14,817 nucleotides of DNA, from assembly GCA_947589615.1 (NCBI GenBank), contig CANQBU010000014.1, positions 1 through 14,817 on the forward strand, read 5' to 3'. Below, piece by piece: positions 7,085 to 13,645 of this stretch. The translations under genes and the position numbers were made by a program. This DNA comes from an uncultured Clostridia bacterium (GTDB taxonomy: Bacteria > Bacillota > Clostridia > Christensenellales > UBA1242). The number at the start of each line of letters is the position of its first letter. The stretch's first letter is position 1. A model generated the notes under the pieces. It was not told the DNA's origin and made no database searches. It worked only from the letters and a program-made list of their open reading frames with translations.

Positions 7085-8456
7085 CTTCTCCTCCTTGCTA
7101 CTGAACTTACTACATTTACTTTAATAGGTGTGTTTATATCTTTATAACCTAAATCTTCTAATTCAGTTGGTGTATATGTTCCTTTTGGTAATCTTTCAGT
7201 TCTAGTCATTGGTACTTGCCACATTGTACAAAAATATCTAAGTGCATCTGGATCATGAGTTAATTCGTGAGGTTCTGTAGATACGTCATTTGGATTCTTT
7301 TCATCATGAATCAACGATGGTAAAGTTCTTATAAGATTTGTACAATTACTGAATATCTTTAGTTTAGACGTTAATTGTCCTTGTTCATCTTCTATTATTT
7401 TTAGCCACTCATGTAATGCTAGCCAACCATCTATTCTGTTGTTATCTGCTTTAGTTAAGAACTGTCCATTCTCTGCAAAAATATCTGCTGTACTTTTCCC
7501 TGTATCTCGATTTCTGTTCCATAAATCAGGTGGTGCATAATCACAATATATCTTTTCATTTGTCATATCATTTATCTTTTTAGCAGCAGCTGATACAATT
7601 AAATTTGATTCATAAAGTTCTTTATACACGTACGCATTCATATTCCAATCTAATGCAATCCACAATACTGCACACATATCTAGTCCATAATCTCTTGTTC
7701 TAAATATTCTCCAACTATCTGGTATCTTAAAAGGTTCTATTACATGTATATCTCTTCTAAATTCAGAAAAAAATTGTCCATCAAATATATCCCAATCACC
7801 ATACTTTAATGCTTTTCTTTCTTTTTCAGGAAGATTGTCTAATCTTGTTATATAATCAGGATCATTTTCTAGTAAAAACATATTATCTTGTACTAACGAT
7901 GGAATGAAGATTCTACTTCCTTCTTTAAACTCATGTATTGTATTTGGTTCTCCTATATCAATAAATCTTGTCTTTACCCAGCTATGTCCTATTCCTCCTG
8001 GATTGGTAGAACTCTTTAAACCTTTAGGATAATTGTTTGCACCTCTACATCTTGAGATCATATAAATATACATATATTCTGTGAAATGAGTTAACTCATC
8101 GAAGCGGATAACATCATATTCTGCAGATTGATATTTGTATACGTCTTTTTCATTATCAATATACCCAAAATCTATTATGCTACCATTCTTAAATGTCCAT
8201 ATATGTTTACTTGAATTGTAACTTGCTACTTCTGTTGGATAAAGTTCTAAACTAACTCTTATTAATGATTTCTCCAAATCAGGATAAGTTCTTCTGAATA
8301 TAATCTGTTTTGATTTAGGATATTTTAAAGCATATAATAAGGCATCTATTAACTGTCCATAAGACTTACCACCGACCGTGCAGCTCCACCAAACAATGTT
8401 TCAAATGCTGTAGAATTGATAAATTGACTTTGCTTTTCTGTAATATCTATATCCAT
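7081..8456 (-). pseudogene. terL: Terminase large subunit, frameshifted in the Walker A motif
   Basis: The ATP-driven packaging motor and nuclease. The ATG at 8456, 3 bases past the small-subunit stop and behind GAGG, opens MDIDITEKQSQFIN...ETLFGGAA, then runs out of frame to a stop after a further 10 or so codons. The other frame resumes with GGKSYGQLIDALLYALKYPK, followed by IIFRRTYPDLEKS, a Walker B-like YDVIRFDELTHF and the RNase H-type nuclease (RTRDYGLDM, IYCDYAPPDLW, THDPDALRYF with likely metal-binding Asp). Removing two bases (best candidates plus-strand G at 8374 and 8378) gives the canonical FGGAAGGGKSYGQ and a single 457-residue protein. As written, translation yields no ATPase P-loop. 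Either a genuine inactivating lesion or a sequencing/assembly error; all other parts are intact. Confidence 0.85.
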
Positions 8457-8459
8457 ATA

Positions 8460-8990
8460 TTATTTTTTCCTCACATTGATGTTTACTTCAAATGGTTTAT
8501 CTGTTTCTATTTCTACTTTATCTTTAAACATTCCTAAATGCCTTCCTAAAGTTTCCAATGCTTTTGATTTATCCCATAATTTTACTTTTTGAGTATCTCC
8601 AATTTTTTCTCTATTTTCTCCATATCCATCATATTCCTCTAACGTTTCTATACTCGCTATTGCACCAGCTGTATTATCATCTAAATCTTTCATAAATTTT
8701 AATCTGCCAGTATCTGTATATAAATTTCTTATATCTGAAAATGCTATCTTAGATAATTCATTAATTATTTTTTGCCTTAATTCTTTATTATCATTATGTA
8801 GTTCTTCTGTTGCATCTTTCAAATACTCTTGTACCTTAACATTCCTTAACAGTCTACTACTCGCTGCATTAGCTGCTTCATCAGTCTGACAATTTGGATA
8901 TGTTACTTTATAAGCTCTTGTTGCATTAAAATCAATTAAGTATTCATCACAAAATCTTTTCTGTTTTTCTGTTAAGTTATTGTTGGTCAT
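8460..8990 (-). CDS. terS: Terminase small subunit
   Basis: 176 residues of the Terminase_2 type, which recognises the packaging site and loads the large subunit. The opening LTEKQKRFCDEYLIDFNATRAYKVTYPN is the family's hallmark N-terminal helix-turn-helix; ANAASSRLLRNVKVQEYLKD then leads to a long helical oligomerisation region and a short basic tail. It precedes terL with a 3-base gap. Its ATG lies inside the end of the upstream HExxH gene (14-base overlap), with AGGTGAT as binding site. Length and order are standard. Confidence 0.9.
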   Translation of the reverse strand: MTNNNLTEKQKRFCDEYLIDFNATRAYKVTYPNCQTDEAANAASSRLLRNVKVQEYLKDATEELHNDNKELRQKIINELSKIAFSDIRNLYTDTGRLKFMKDLDDNTAGAIASIETLEEYDGYGENREKIGDTQKVKLWDKSKALETLGRHLGMFKDKVEIETDKPFEVNINVRKK

Positions 8991-9321
8991 TTACATCACC
9001 TTGTTTTTTATACTTACTAATTATTTCATTTATAAAATCAGTTATACTAGCCACTAAATCACATACCATCTCTTCATTAAATTCTGGTACATTATACATT
9101 CCATAGTTATAAATAAAACAATGTGTTAACTCATGTTTTAAAGTTCTTATTTTTTGATCAATACACATATCTTTATTTATCCAGATTTCATGAGTAGGAA
9201 ATATAGCTACTCCAAATGCAAATGTTGCTCTATCATCTACATTCTCCTTATAAGTTTTTAGCATTGTATCTGAATCTTTTTCTATAATTGTCCATTCATT
9301 ATTGTTTATTGTGAACTTCAT
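8977..9321 (-). CDS. Small HExxH protein, metallopeptidase-like
   Basis: 114 residues from the ATG (MKFTINNNEWTI) behind AGAAAGGG; a GTG 24 bases further upstream has no better site. The motif HELTH near residue 82, in the context RTLKHELTHCFIYNYG, is a zinc metallopeptidase signature, with a downstream acidic helix (FNEEMVCDLVASITDFI) that could supply the third ligand (E or D) as in ImmA/IrrE- and SprT-like folds. The protein is shorter than most active members but has the complete motif. It overlaps terS, so it is the first gene of the packaging operon. Its substrate is unknown; roles in cleaving a repressor or processing a head protein are only possibilities. Confidence 0.7.
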   Translation of the reverse strand: MKFTINNNEWTIIEKDSDTMLKTYKENVDDRATFAFGVAIFPTHEIWINKDMCIDQKIRTLKHELTHCFIYNYGMYNVPEFNEEMVCDLVASITDFINEIISKYKKQGDVNDQQ

Positions 9322-9389
9322 AATATTACCCTTTCTTATAAACACTATGTAAGATATAAAATAAGTTATGTCCTATATACTATTTATAA

Positions 9390-9412
9390 GCAAGATAACT
9401 AGAATATCTTGC
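9390..9412. promoter_or_regulatory. Perfect stem-loop in the leader of the packaging operon
   Basis: An 8-base perfect inverted repeat (GCAAGATA / TATCTTGC) with a 7-base loop, 69 bases upstream of the HExxH gene's start. No U-run follows on either strand, so it is not a standard terminator. It could be an RNA leader structure or a protein-binding site, for example for terminase or the late activator. Confidence 0.4.
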
Positions 9413-9552
9413 CGAAGGAATTAAGGAATTTTTTATACCATTTTATTATTGTAAAAAAGGTTAAAAAACAAATCTTAGAAAAACAGGTTACATATAAATA
9501 TATATTAATTATCTAGTATCTTAATATTTTGATTTTAATAACTTATTTATAT

Positions 9553-9584
9553 GAGAAAAGACTAGGTGTAGCCTAGCCTTTCTC
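9553..9584. terminator. Bidirectional terminator-like hairpin
   Basis: A stem of about 13 pairs with one bulge (GAGAAAAGACTAGG pairing with CCTAGCCTTTCTC) and a 5-base loop. On the plus strand it is followed by a U-rich tail; on the minus strand the descending arm itself is U-rich. It stands downstream of hicB on the minus strand as a second barrier after the hairpin at 9719. Confidence 0.55.
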
Positions 9585-9598
9585 TTTAATTTGTTTTA

Positions 9599-9617
9599 AA
9601 GCAATTTTTAATTGCTT
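9599..9617. promoter_or_regulatory. Short perfect hairpin
   Basis: An 8-base stem (AAGCAATT / AATTGCTT) with a 3-base loop, AT-rich and 14 bases from the terminator-like hairpin. No further sign of function is visible. Confidence 0.3.
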
Positions 9618-9718
9618 CATGATATTTACTACTGTATGTACTATAACACAGAAAAGCCCCTAATTATTCCTGATTTTTTCTGTTTAGTAAACATAATGTA
9701 GAAAAATAGCAAAATAAT

Positions 9719-9743
9719 AGAGCTTACCATTATGATAAGCTCT
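9719..9743 (-). terminator. Terminator of the hicAB unit
   Basis: A perfect 8-base stem (AGAGCTTA / TAAGCTCT) 31 bases past the hicB stop codon, preceded by a T-run and followed on the minus strand by the U-rich AUUAUUUUGCUAUUUUU. It fits a rho-independent terminator that closes hicAB as its own transcript. Confidence 0.6.
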
Positions 9744-9774
9744 AAAAAAGTATATATTATACAGTCAGTGTATG

Positions 9775-10122
9775 TTAACGACTTAATTTGTATAATGCAT
9801 ATTGATTCAACGATACTCCCTCTTGTTCAGCTTCAATTGACAATTTATAATGTAATGATTTTGGTATTCTTACTATAAATTTACCACTAAAATCATCATA
9901 GCCTATTGGTAAAGGTACTTCAAATCCACCTTCTATTTTGGTTTCTATCCACCCTCTCATTGCTTCTCTTAAATTTTCATACGCTTCTTCAAATGTTTCT
10001 CCTGTACTTTGACACCCGTCTAATTCTAAAACACGAGCATAAAAGTAAGACCCACTTTCATCTGTAATTGAATGTATAATATAATTGTATGGTAAATTCA
10101 TATAATCTTCCACATTTTTCAT
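9775..10122 (-). CDS. hicB: HicB family antitoxin
   Basis: 115 residues. The N-terminal domain (YFYARVLELDGCQSTGETFE, then EEAYENLREAMRGWIE) is the partly degraded RNase-H-like HicB fold that binds and blocks HicA. The C-terminal 35 residues (GKFIVRIPKSLHYKLSIEAE, then SLNQYALYKL) form a ribbon-helix-helix DNA-binding domain, so the protein probably also represses its own promoter through the palindrome at 10444-10461. The start follows AAAGGAGG. It lies 42 bases downstream of hicA, which is frameshifted, so the antitoxin is intact while its toxin is not. Confidence 0.9.
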   Translation of the reverse strand: MKNVEDYMNLPYNYIIHSITDESGSYFYARVLELDGCQSTGETFEEAYENLREAMRGWIETKIEGGFEVPLPIGYDDFSGKFIVRIPKSLHYKLSIEAEQEGVSLNQYALYKLSR

Positions 10123-10164
10123 AAAAGCTACCTCCTTTTTATAGTGTACTCGAAGAATAGGTTT

Positions 10165-10393
10165 TTATTCTCCTATTCTTCTAAGTACATCTTTAACATA
10201 CACTGCCTTTAATGGATTGTCTTCCTTAATCGTAATTACATCTCCTCTTTGATTAATAAAGTTTCTATGAGATGTTCCGTTTCTTTGGTTTCATTTTATA
10301 TCCGTTGTATTCTAAAACTTTTGCCAATTCTTGAAACCTAATTCCATTTGGCTGTCTTTTCATCTTTTGTATAATCTTCTCGATGTCTGGCAT
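10165..10393 (-). pseudogene. hicA: HicA family toxin, frameshifted before its catalytic histidine
   Basis: HicA is an mRNA interferase with a double-stranded-RNA-binding-like fold; its catalytic His lies in a G-[ST]-H motif. From the ATG behind AAAGGAGG, the frame reads MPDIEKIIQKMKRQPNGIRF, QELAKVLEYNGYKMKPKK and then stops after 42 residues. The neighbouring frame continues GTSHRNFINQRGDVITIKED and then NPLKAVYVKDVLRRIGE to a TAA. Removing one base (best candidate the plus-strand G at 10279) joins the two into a normal 75-residue HicA with KKGTSHRNF. The truncated product lacks the catalytic His and should be inactive, unless the extra base is a sequencing error. It is the first gene of the hicAB unit. 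Confidence 0.85.
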
Positions 10394-10441
10394 TAATATT
10401 CCTCCTTTCAGAAATATATGCCTATTTAAAAGACTATATAT

Positions 10442-10471
10442 ATGATACTACATTTAGTATCTGTTTGTCAA
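10442..10471 (-). promoter_or_regulatory. hicAB promoter
   Basis: On the minus strand, a perfect TTGACA (10466-10471) is followed after 18 bases by TATCAT (10442-10447, five of six matches to the -10 consensus). It lies about 50 bases upstream of the hicA start and directly after the stop of the late-regulator gene, so hicAB can be transcribed on its own. Confidence 0.7.
10444..10461. promoter_or_regulatory. Inverted-repeat operator over the hicAB promoter
   Basis: A perfect 7-base inverted repeat, GATACTA and TAGTATC with a 4-base centre, overlaps the spacer and the -10 box. Autorepression by HicB at such a palindrome is known for the family; here it is inferred from position and from the ribbon-helix-helix domain of HicB. 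Confidence 0.6.
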
Positions 10472-10489
10472 TAACTTTATATAATTTAT

Positions 10490-10801
10490 TTACAAATAAC
10501 CCCATTCCTTTGCTAATAATTCAATAGATTTATTATAAACATTATAATATGTCCATTTAGATATATTTTTATTTGCCTCACAATAAGCCCAGTCATAGCC
10601 CTCTTTAAAAATTAAATCATATACTGCTTTTTCAAAAGGCCTTAATTGCTTATAAGCATTTTCAATATATCTCATTCTTTGTTCTACTAAAAAAACAGTT
10701 CTAGTAGACATCAAATTAGATTTGTTAGCTTTAAATATATCCTTGTTATCCCAGTATTGTTTAAGTTCTCTTTCTAAAAATTCCTTTGTTTCTTTATCCA
10801 T
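10490..10801 (-). CDS. Phage late transcription regulator, RinA/ArpU-like or sigma-like
   Basis: 103 residues from the ATG (MDKETKEFLERELKQYW); an in-frame TTG seven codons upstream would place the GGAAGG ribosome binding site inside the gene, so the ATG is preferred. The N-terminal helix (ERELKQYWDNKDIF) and the C-terminal half (FEKAVYDLIFKEGYDWAYCE, then NKNISKWTYYNVYNKSIELL) match the layout of RinA/ArpU-type activators, whose C-terminus resembles a sigma region-4 helix-turn-helix. These proteins sit just upstream of terS and switch on the packaging/head operon. hicAB lies between it and terS here. The family is judged from pattern, so a related sigma-like factor cannot be excluded. Confidence 0.7.
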   Translation of the reverse strand: MDKETKEFLERELKQYWDNKDIFKANKSNLMSTRTVFLVEQRMRYIENAYKQLRPFEKAVYDLIFKEGYDWAYCEANKNISKWTYYNVYNKSIELLAKEWGYL

Positions 10802-10806
10802 TCTAT

Positions 10807-11160
10807 TTATTGTTCCTTCCAATCTATCTTATTTTCAATATTCTCAAAAATAATACCGTTATTGGTTAAGTCCTTTATACAATCATCTAATCTTAATTTT
10901 TCTCCTTTAAAGTCATTTACATTAGACCATATTTGCTGCATAATTTCTGGCAATCTTTTTTTACCAAATCCACACTCTTTCCTTAAAGTATAAGCTACTG
11001 CAATACTATAAACATTAAGGTATTGATCTACAATATCTTTGTTTCTTTTATCACATTCAGCAATCATATCATTATGTACATCGTCTATCCATTTACGAAG
11101 TTTTTTAGGATTGTCAAATACTTTATTTAATTGTTGTTCTTGTCTCTTAGTTAATATCAT
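10807..11160 (-). CDS. Hypothetical phage protein upstream of the late regulator
   Basis: 117 residues, mostly helical, mixed charge. It opens with a basic helix (MILTKRQEQQLNKVFDNPKK) and has a central YSIAVAYTLRKECGFGKKRL segment. The ATG lies within the last codons of the preceding gene (14-base overlap), behind GAGGTGG. It stops 5 bases before the start of the late regulator, whose ribosome binding site lies in its final codons. Proteins with this central motif recur at this position in Firmicutes phages as far as recalled, but their function is not known. No catalytic motif is visible. Confidence 0.7.
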   Translation of the reverse strand: MILTKRQEQQLNKVFDNPKKLRKWIDDVHNDMIAECDKRNKDIVDQYLNVYSIAVAYTLRKECGFGKKRLPEIMQQIWSNVNDFKGEKLRLDDCIKDLTNNGIIFENIENKIDWKEQ

Positions 11161-11452
11161 CTATTTCCACCTCTTTATCATCTGGATCATAAGAAAATGT
11201 TTGAACTTTTGAATTTAATAGTTCTGATATAATGTTTGCTTTTGGACATTCTTTTCTTAATTGATTTAATGTATTTTGCAATGCTATAATTAATATAGCT
11301 ATTTCTTTATTAGAAACATTTTTAAGCCTTACTTCAGCATATGGTTCTTTCCAATCATCTTTTGAAACAACTATTTCACTTCTTGCATAATGTTCTGATT
11401 TTATCATTTTTTCTTTTCTTTGATTTTCGTATTCATTTATATTAACTTTCAT
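11147..11452 (-). CDS. Hypothetical phage protein
   Basis: 101 residues. The middle is amphipathic (VRLKNVSNKEIAILIIALQN, then LNQLRKEC) and could form a helical dimer; the C-terminus is strongly acidic (YDPDDKEVEIDDIN). The start follows GGAGG, 2 bases past the previous stop. No family recognised; existence is supported by spacing, ribosome binding site and the overlap with the next gene. Confidence 0.65.
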   Translation of the reverse strand: MKVNINEYENQRKEKMIKSEHYARSEIVVSKDDWKEPYAEVRLKNVSNKEIAILIIALQNTLNQLRKECPKANIISELLNSKVQTFSYDPDDKEVEIDDIN

Positions 11453-11453
11453 A

Positions 11454-11774
11454 TTATTTATCCTCCAATAATTCTTGTAATTCTGTTATTAGTTCTTCTC
11501 TGTCAGCACTCCAATACTCATAGTTTTTCATTTCTTCTACCTTATCTTTTATCTTCTTTTTAGGTATAAAATTATATTTCATATGATATTCGTGTATTTT
11601 ATTAAAATATTTTTCTTTGTCTAATGCTTGTAACACCATTTCAATTGCTTTTTTCTCTCTTACTAATTGTAAATATATTTTGGTTTTACAGGTGCTCTCT
11701 TCATAGTTTTTTATATGCCTATTAAGCATTTCTATTCTCTGTCGTAATTCATTTATTGCTTCTTCTAAATTCAT
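11454..11774 (-). CDS. Hypothetical coiled-coil phage protein
   Basis: 106 residues, highly charged and helical. Leucine/isoleucine spacing in the first 55 residues (LEEAINELRQRIEMLNRHIK, then REKKAIEMVLQALDKEKY) predicts a coiled coil, and the last 25 residues (REELITELQELLEDK) a second helix. It starts next to the YopX-gene stop (TAA, ATG) behind GGAGG, indicating coupling. Function unknown; a structural or protein-interaction role is the most that can be said. Confidence 0.65.
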   Translation of the reverse strand: MNLEEAINELRQRIEMLNRHIKNYEESTCKTKIYLQLVREKKAIEMVLQALDKEKYFNKIHEYHMKYNFIPKKKIKDKVEEMKNYEYWSADREELITELQELLEDK

Positions 11775-12215
11775 TTATTTTTCCTCCAATAATTCTGGAT
11801 TATCATATATTGTACCTGCAACTTCTATATTGTATTTATCTTCTGAAACACTCCATAAAATTTTATTATTGTTATTCACTAAATAAAATCCAGCTAATTC
11901 ATCTATATAAACAACTTTTGCATAAGATAAATTTATAAAATTCGGTTTTGTATCATCAAAAGTATCTTTTTTAACTATATCTCCTTCAAATATCTTTTTT
12001 CCATTTTTATCTTTTAGTCCTGTGTATTGCATAATTTCTACCTTATTTGATATATCTTTCCATTCAAAATCTTCATAATCATTATAATTACTATCTTTTC
12101 TAAATACTTGGTCTAATCTAAATGTTAATGGTAATATGTAATCATATTCTCCATCATCAAAGTATGTCATTTTCTTTAATTCTTTATCATATCCTCTAAA
12201 TTCTATCTCTCTCAT
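11775..12215 (-). CDS. YopX family protein
   Basis: 146 residues. The opening MREIEFRGYD and the block MQYTGLKDKNGKKIFEGDIV near residue 80, with the closing IEVAGTIYDNPELLEEK, are the signature of the YopX family, first seen in the Bacillus phage SPbeta and frequent in Firmicutes phages. The fold is beta-rich; the biochemical role is not established. The ATG is chosen over a GTG two codons upstream because AAGGAG stands 8 bases before it. It is in a run of small accessory genes. Confidence 0.88.
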   Translation of the reverse strand: MREIEFRGYDKELKKMTYFDDGEYDYILPLTFRLDQVFRKDSNYNDYEDFEWKDISNKVEIMQYTGLKDKNGKKIFEGDIVKKDTFDDTKPNFINLSYAKVVYIDELAGFYLVNNNNKILWSVSEDKYNIEVAGTIYDNPELLEEK

Positions 12216-12233
12216 ATTCACTTCTCCTTAAAA

Positions 12234-12428
12234 TTATCCACTTTTACCTTCTTCATAAAGTTCATTTGCTTTTGCATAATCGATCATATTCATAACTTCT
12301 TGCATTGTTTTATATGTCATTTGATTTATTTCTTTTTTAGTTTTACCTAATTCTAGGCCTTTAGGTAATACTTTAGAGTTTCTTATTACCATAAATAAAG
12401 CTAGTTTAAATCTTTCTTCTCTACTCAT
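12234..12428 (-). CDS. Hypothetical small phage protein
   Basis: 64 residues, helical, with a basic first half (SREERFKLALFMVIRNSKVL) and a second helix (QMTYKTMQEVMNMIDYAKAN). Its ATG directly follows the TAA of the upstream gene, with GAGGAAG as ribosome binding site inside that gene's end. The pattern suggests translational coupling. No family recognised. Confidence 0.6.
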   Translation of the reverse strand: MSREERFKLALFMVIRNSKVLPKGLELGKTKKEINQMTYKTMQEVMNMIDYAKANELYEEGKSG

Positions 12429-12809
12429 TTATTCTTCCTCTACTTTCTTTTCAAAATATTGTTTTATACACTCATCACATAGTTTTTTATTTTCTCCTGC
12501 ATAATGTTTGCAATTATCTTTTATAAAATACTTACATATATTACTAGCAATTATTACACTTACCATCTCATCTATTATTTTATCGTTTCTATTCATTTCA
12601 TCTATATAATTATTTATTATATTATTACATTCGTAGTTATCTGCCTCTAGTTCTTTTATATATTGTAAAAGTGTTTCTAATGTTTCATTCTTTGCAATAC
12701 AATAATTTTCAATTCCATTTCGTTTAAATCTCCTTATAATCTCTATTAAATCTTCTTTTTTAGGATTACTTAATCTTTCTTTTGCCTTCTCTATTTTTTC
12801 TTTACTCAT
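12429..12809 (-). CDS. Hypothetical coiled phage protein of the KAKERL-type group
   Basis: 126 residues. The N-terminus (MSKEKIEKAKERLSN) and a later ETLLQYIKELEADN helix resemble the next gene upstream, which begins MLSKKEEIEKAKERL and has VLNYMDQLEQKEK in the same relative place; the two are likely diverged duplicates. Five Cys residues fall in the last 40 residues (NICKYFIKDNCKHY, then LCDECIKQ) and could bind metal. The start has GGAGG and overlaps the upstream gene by 8 bases. Function unknown. Confidence 0.65.
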   Translation of the reverse strand: MSKEKIEKAKERLSNPKKEDLIEIIRRFKRNGIENYCIAKNETLETLLQYIKELEADNYECNNIINNYIDEMNRNDKIIDEMVSVIIASNICKYFIKDNCKHYAGENKKLCDECIKQYFEKKVEEE

Positions 12810-13116
12810 TGTTGCCTCCTATAAGTCTTAATATTTCCTTTGTTTTAGTTCTATATGCTTTTAGTCTACATCTACTATAATCATCACAATGGTTGCCATC
12901 TTGTAAAGTTTTTGTTATATTTATTACATCTTTTTCTAATCTGCCTTTTAATATTTTTTCTTTTTGTTCTAATTGATCCATGTAATTTAATACCATTATT
13001 AAATCTTTTTTCATACATATACAATTAGGATAATCTTTACAATCTTCATTGCTTGTTAGTGTTTGTTTCACTAATCTTTCTTTTGCTTTTTCTATTTCTT
13101 CTTTTTTACTTAACAT
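12802..13116 (-). CDS. Hypothetical coiled phage protein of the KAKERL-type group
   Basis: 104 residues, related to its downstream neighbour by the N-terminal KAKERL helix and the central coil (LNYMDQLEQKEKILKGRLEK). It carries two Cys pairs (CKDYPNCICMKK near residue 26 and CDDYSRCRLK near residue 77), the second and first spaced alike as C-x4-D/N-Y-x2-C-like turns. The start follows AAAGGTAGG. No enzymatic motif. Possibly an adaptor or inhibitor, as many small phage accessory proteins are, but nothing in the sequence shows it. Confidence 0.65.
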   Translation of the reverse strand: MLSKKEEIEKAKERLVKQTLTSNEDCKDYPNCICMKKDLIMVLNYMDQLEQKEKILKGRLEKDVINITKTLQDGNHCDDYSRCRLKAYRTKTKEILRLIGGNNE

Positions 13117-13146
13117 TTAAAATACCTACCTTTAATCTATTACTTA

Positions 13147-13410
13147 CTATTGATTTAATTTTTTGTAAATCCCAGCTATTTTGTTTAATTCGTTTATTTC
13201 TTCTTGCTTTAATTTATGCGTTTCAAGCAATTTAGGTAAATCTGACATATCTCCTTTTAAATTCCATTGTGCTCCGCATTTATTTGCAAATGCTATATCA
13301 TTAAAATCTATAACATTTTGTAATCCTATTTTGTTGTATATATTTTGATATGCTTGTCCTAATTCAAAAGATAATTGTATATAAAGTTCTATTTCTTCTT
13401 TACTTAACAT
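13147..13410 (-). CDS. Hypothetical small phage protein
   Basis: 87 residues, starting MLSKEEIELYIQLSFELGQA, so the first residues echo the neighbouring group but the rest does not. Two helical stretches flank a central IGLQNVIDFNDIAFANKCG; the C-terminus (EEINELNKIAGIYKKLNQ) is amphipathic. It overlaps the upstream gene by 11 bases; the site before the ATG (AGGGTGG) is weak, consistent with coupling. No family recognised. Confidence 0.6.
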   Translation of the reverse strand: MLSKEEIELYIQLSFELGQAYQNIYNKIGLQNVIDFNDIAFANKCGAQWNLKGDMSDLPKLLETHKLKQEEINELNKIAGIYKKLNQ

Positions 13411-13645
13411 TTAACCACCCTAGCTCCTTTACTTTTTCATTTATTGCTTGTAGTTCTTGCATTGTAAACCATTCGTACATACCAGATACACCAAAATTGT
13501 TTGAATTTTCTTTTCTGATTCTACGATTAACAAAAAAAGCTATGTTTTTGTTATGTTTTTTATCTCTATATACAATTCTTAAGTCATTAAGTTGTTTTAT
13601 TTTTATATATCCTAATTCTTCAAACATTTTATCTGCTTTGCTCAT
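13400..13645 (-). CDS. Hypothetical phage protein with alternating strand-helix pattern
   Basis: 81 residues. MSKADKMFEELGYIKIKQLN is a phage-typical opening; strands IVYRDKK and KNIAFFVNRR are followed by a final helix with TMQELQAINEKVKELGW. Similar small proteins with an F/Y-E-L-G-Y start and a MQELQAI..KELGW end are widespread in Firmicutes phages, without known function. The start follows TTTGGAGG, and the gene overlaps its upstream neighbour by 4 bases. Confidence 0.7.
   Translation of the reverse strand: MSKADKMFEELGYIKIKQLNDLRIVYRDKKHNKNIAFFVNRRIRKENSNNFGVSGMYEWFTMQELQAINEKVKELGWLNVK

Larger units (their letters stand above)
9322..9718. other. Non-coding stretch between the packaging operon and hicAB, with several hairpins
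   Basis: About 400 bases without a supported gene. It holds three clear stem-loops (listed separately), a perfect 5-base palindrome GTTTAGTAAAC at 9682-9692, and a run of AT-rich sequence. A 15-codon minus reading frame starting at 9619 (MKQLKIALKQIKEKG) has no ribosome binding site and overlaps two hairpins, so it was not called. The late promoter driving the packaging genes, and possibly the terminase recognition site, should lie here, but no convincing -35/-10 pair was found. That would be expected if the promoter needs the nearby activator. Confidence 0.6.

Noticed and set aside
8360..8390. Programmed ribosomal frameshift in terL
   Set aside because: No slippery heptamer at the junction (CACGGTCGGTGG) and no known programmed shift inside the P-loop; base insertion fits better.
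8360..8390. Intron or inserted element in terL
   Set aside because: Only two extra bases separate the halves from the canonical motif.
9575..9619. Fifteen-codon minus-strand ORF (MKQLKIALKQIKEKG), possible type I toxin
   Set aside because: No ribosome binding site, no hydrophobic segment, and it is made largely of hairpin arms.
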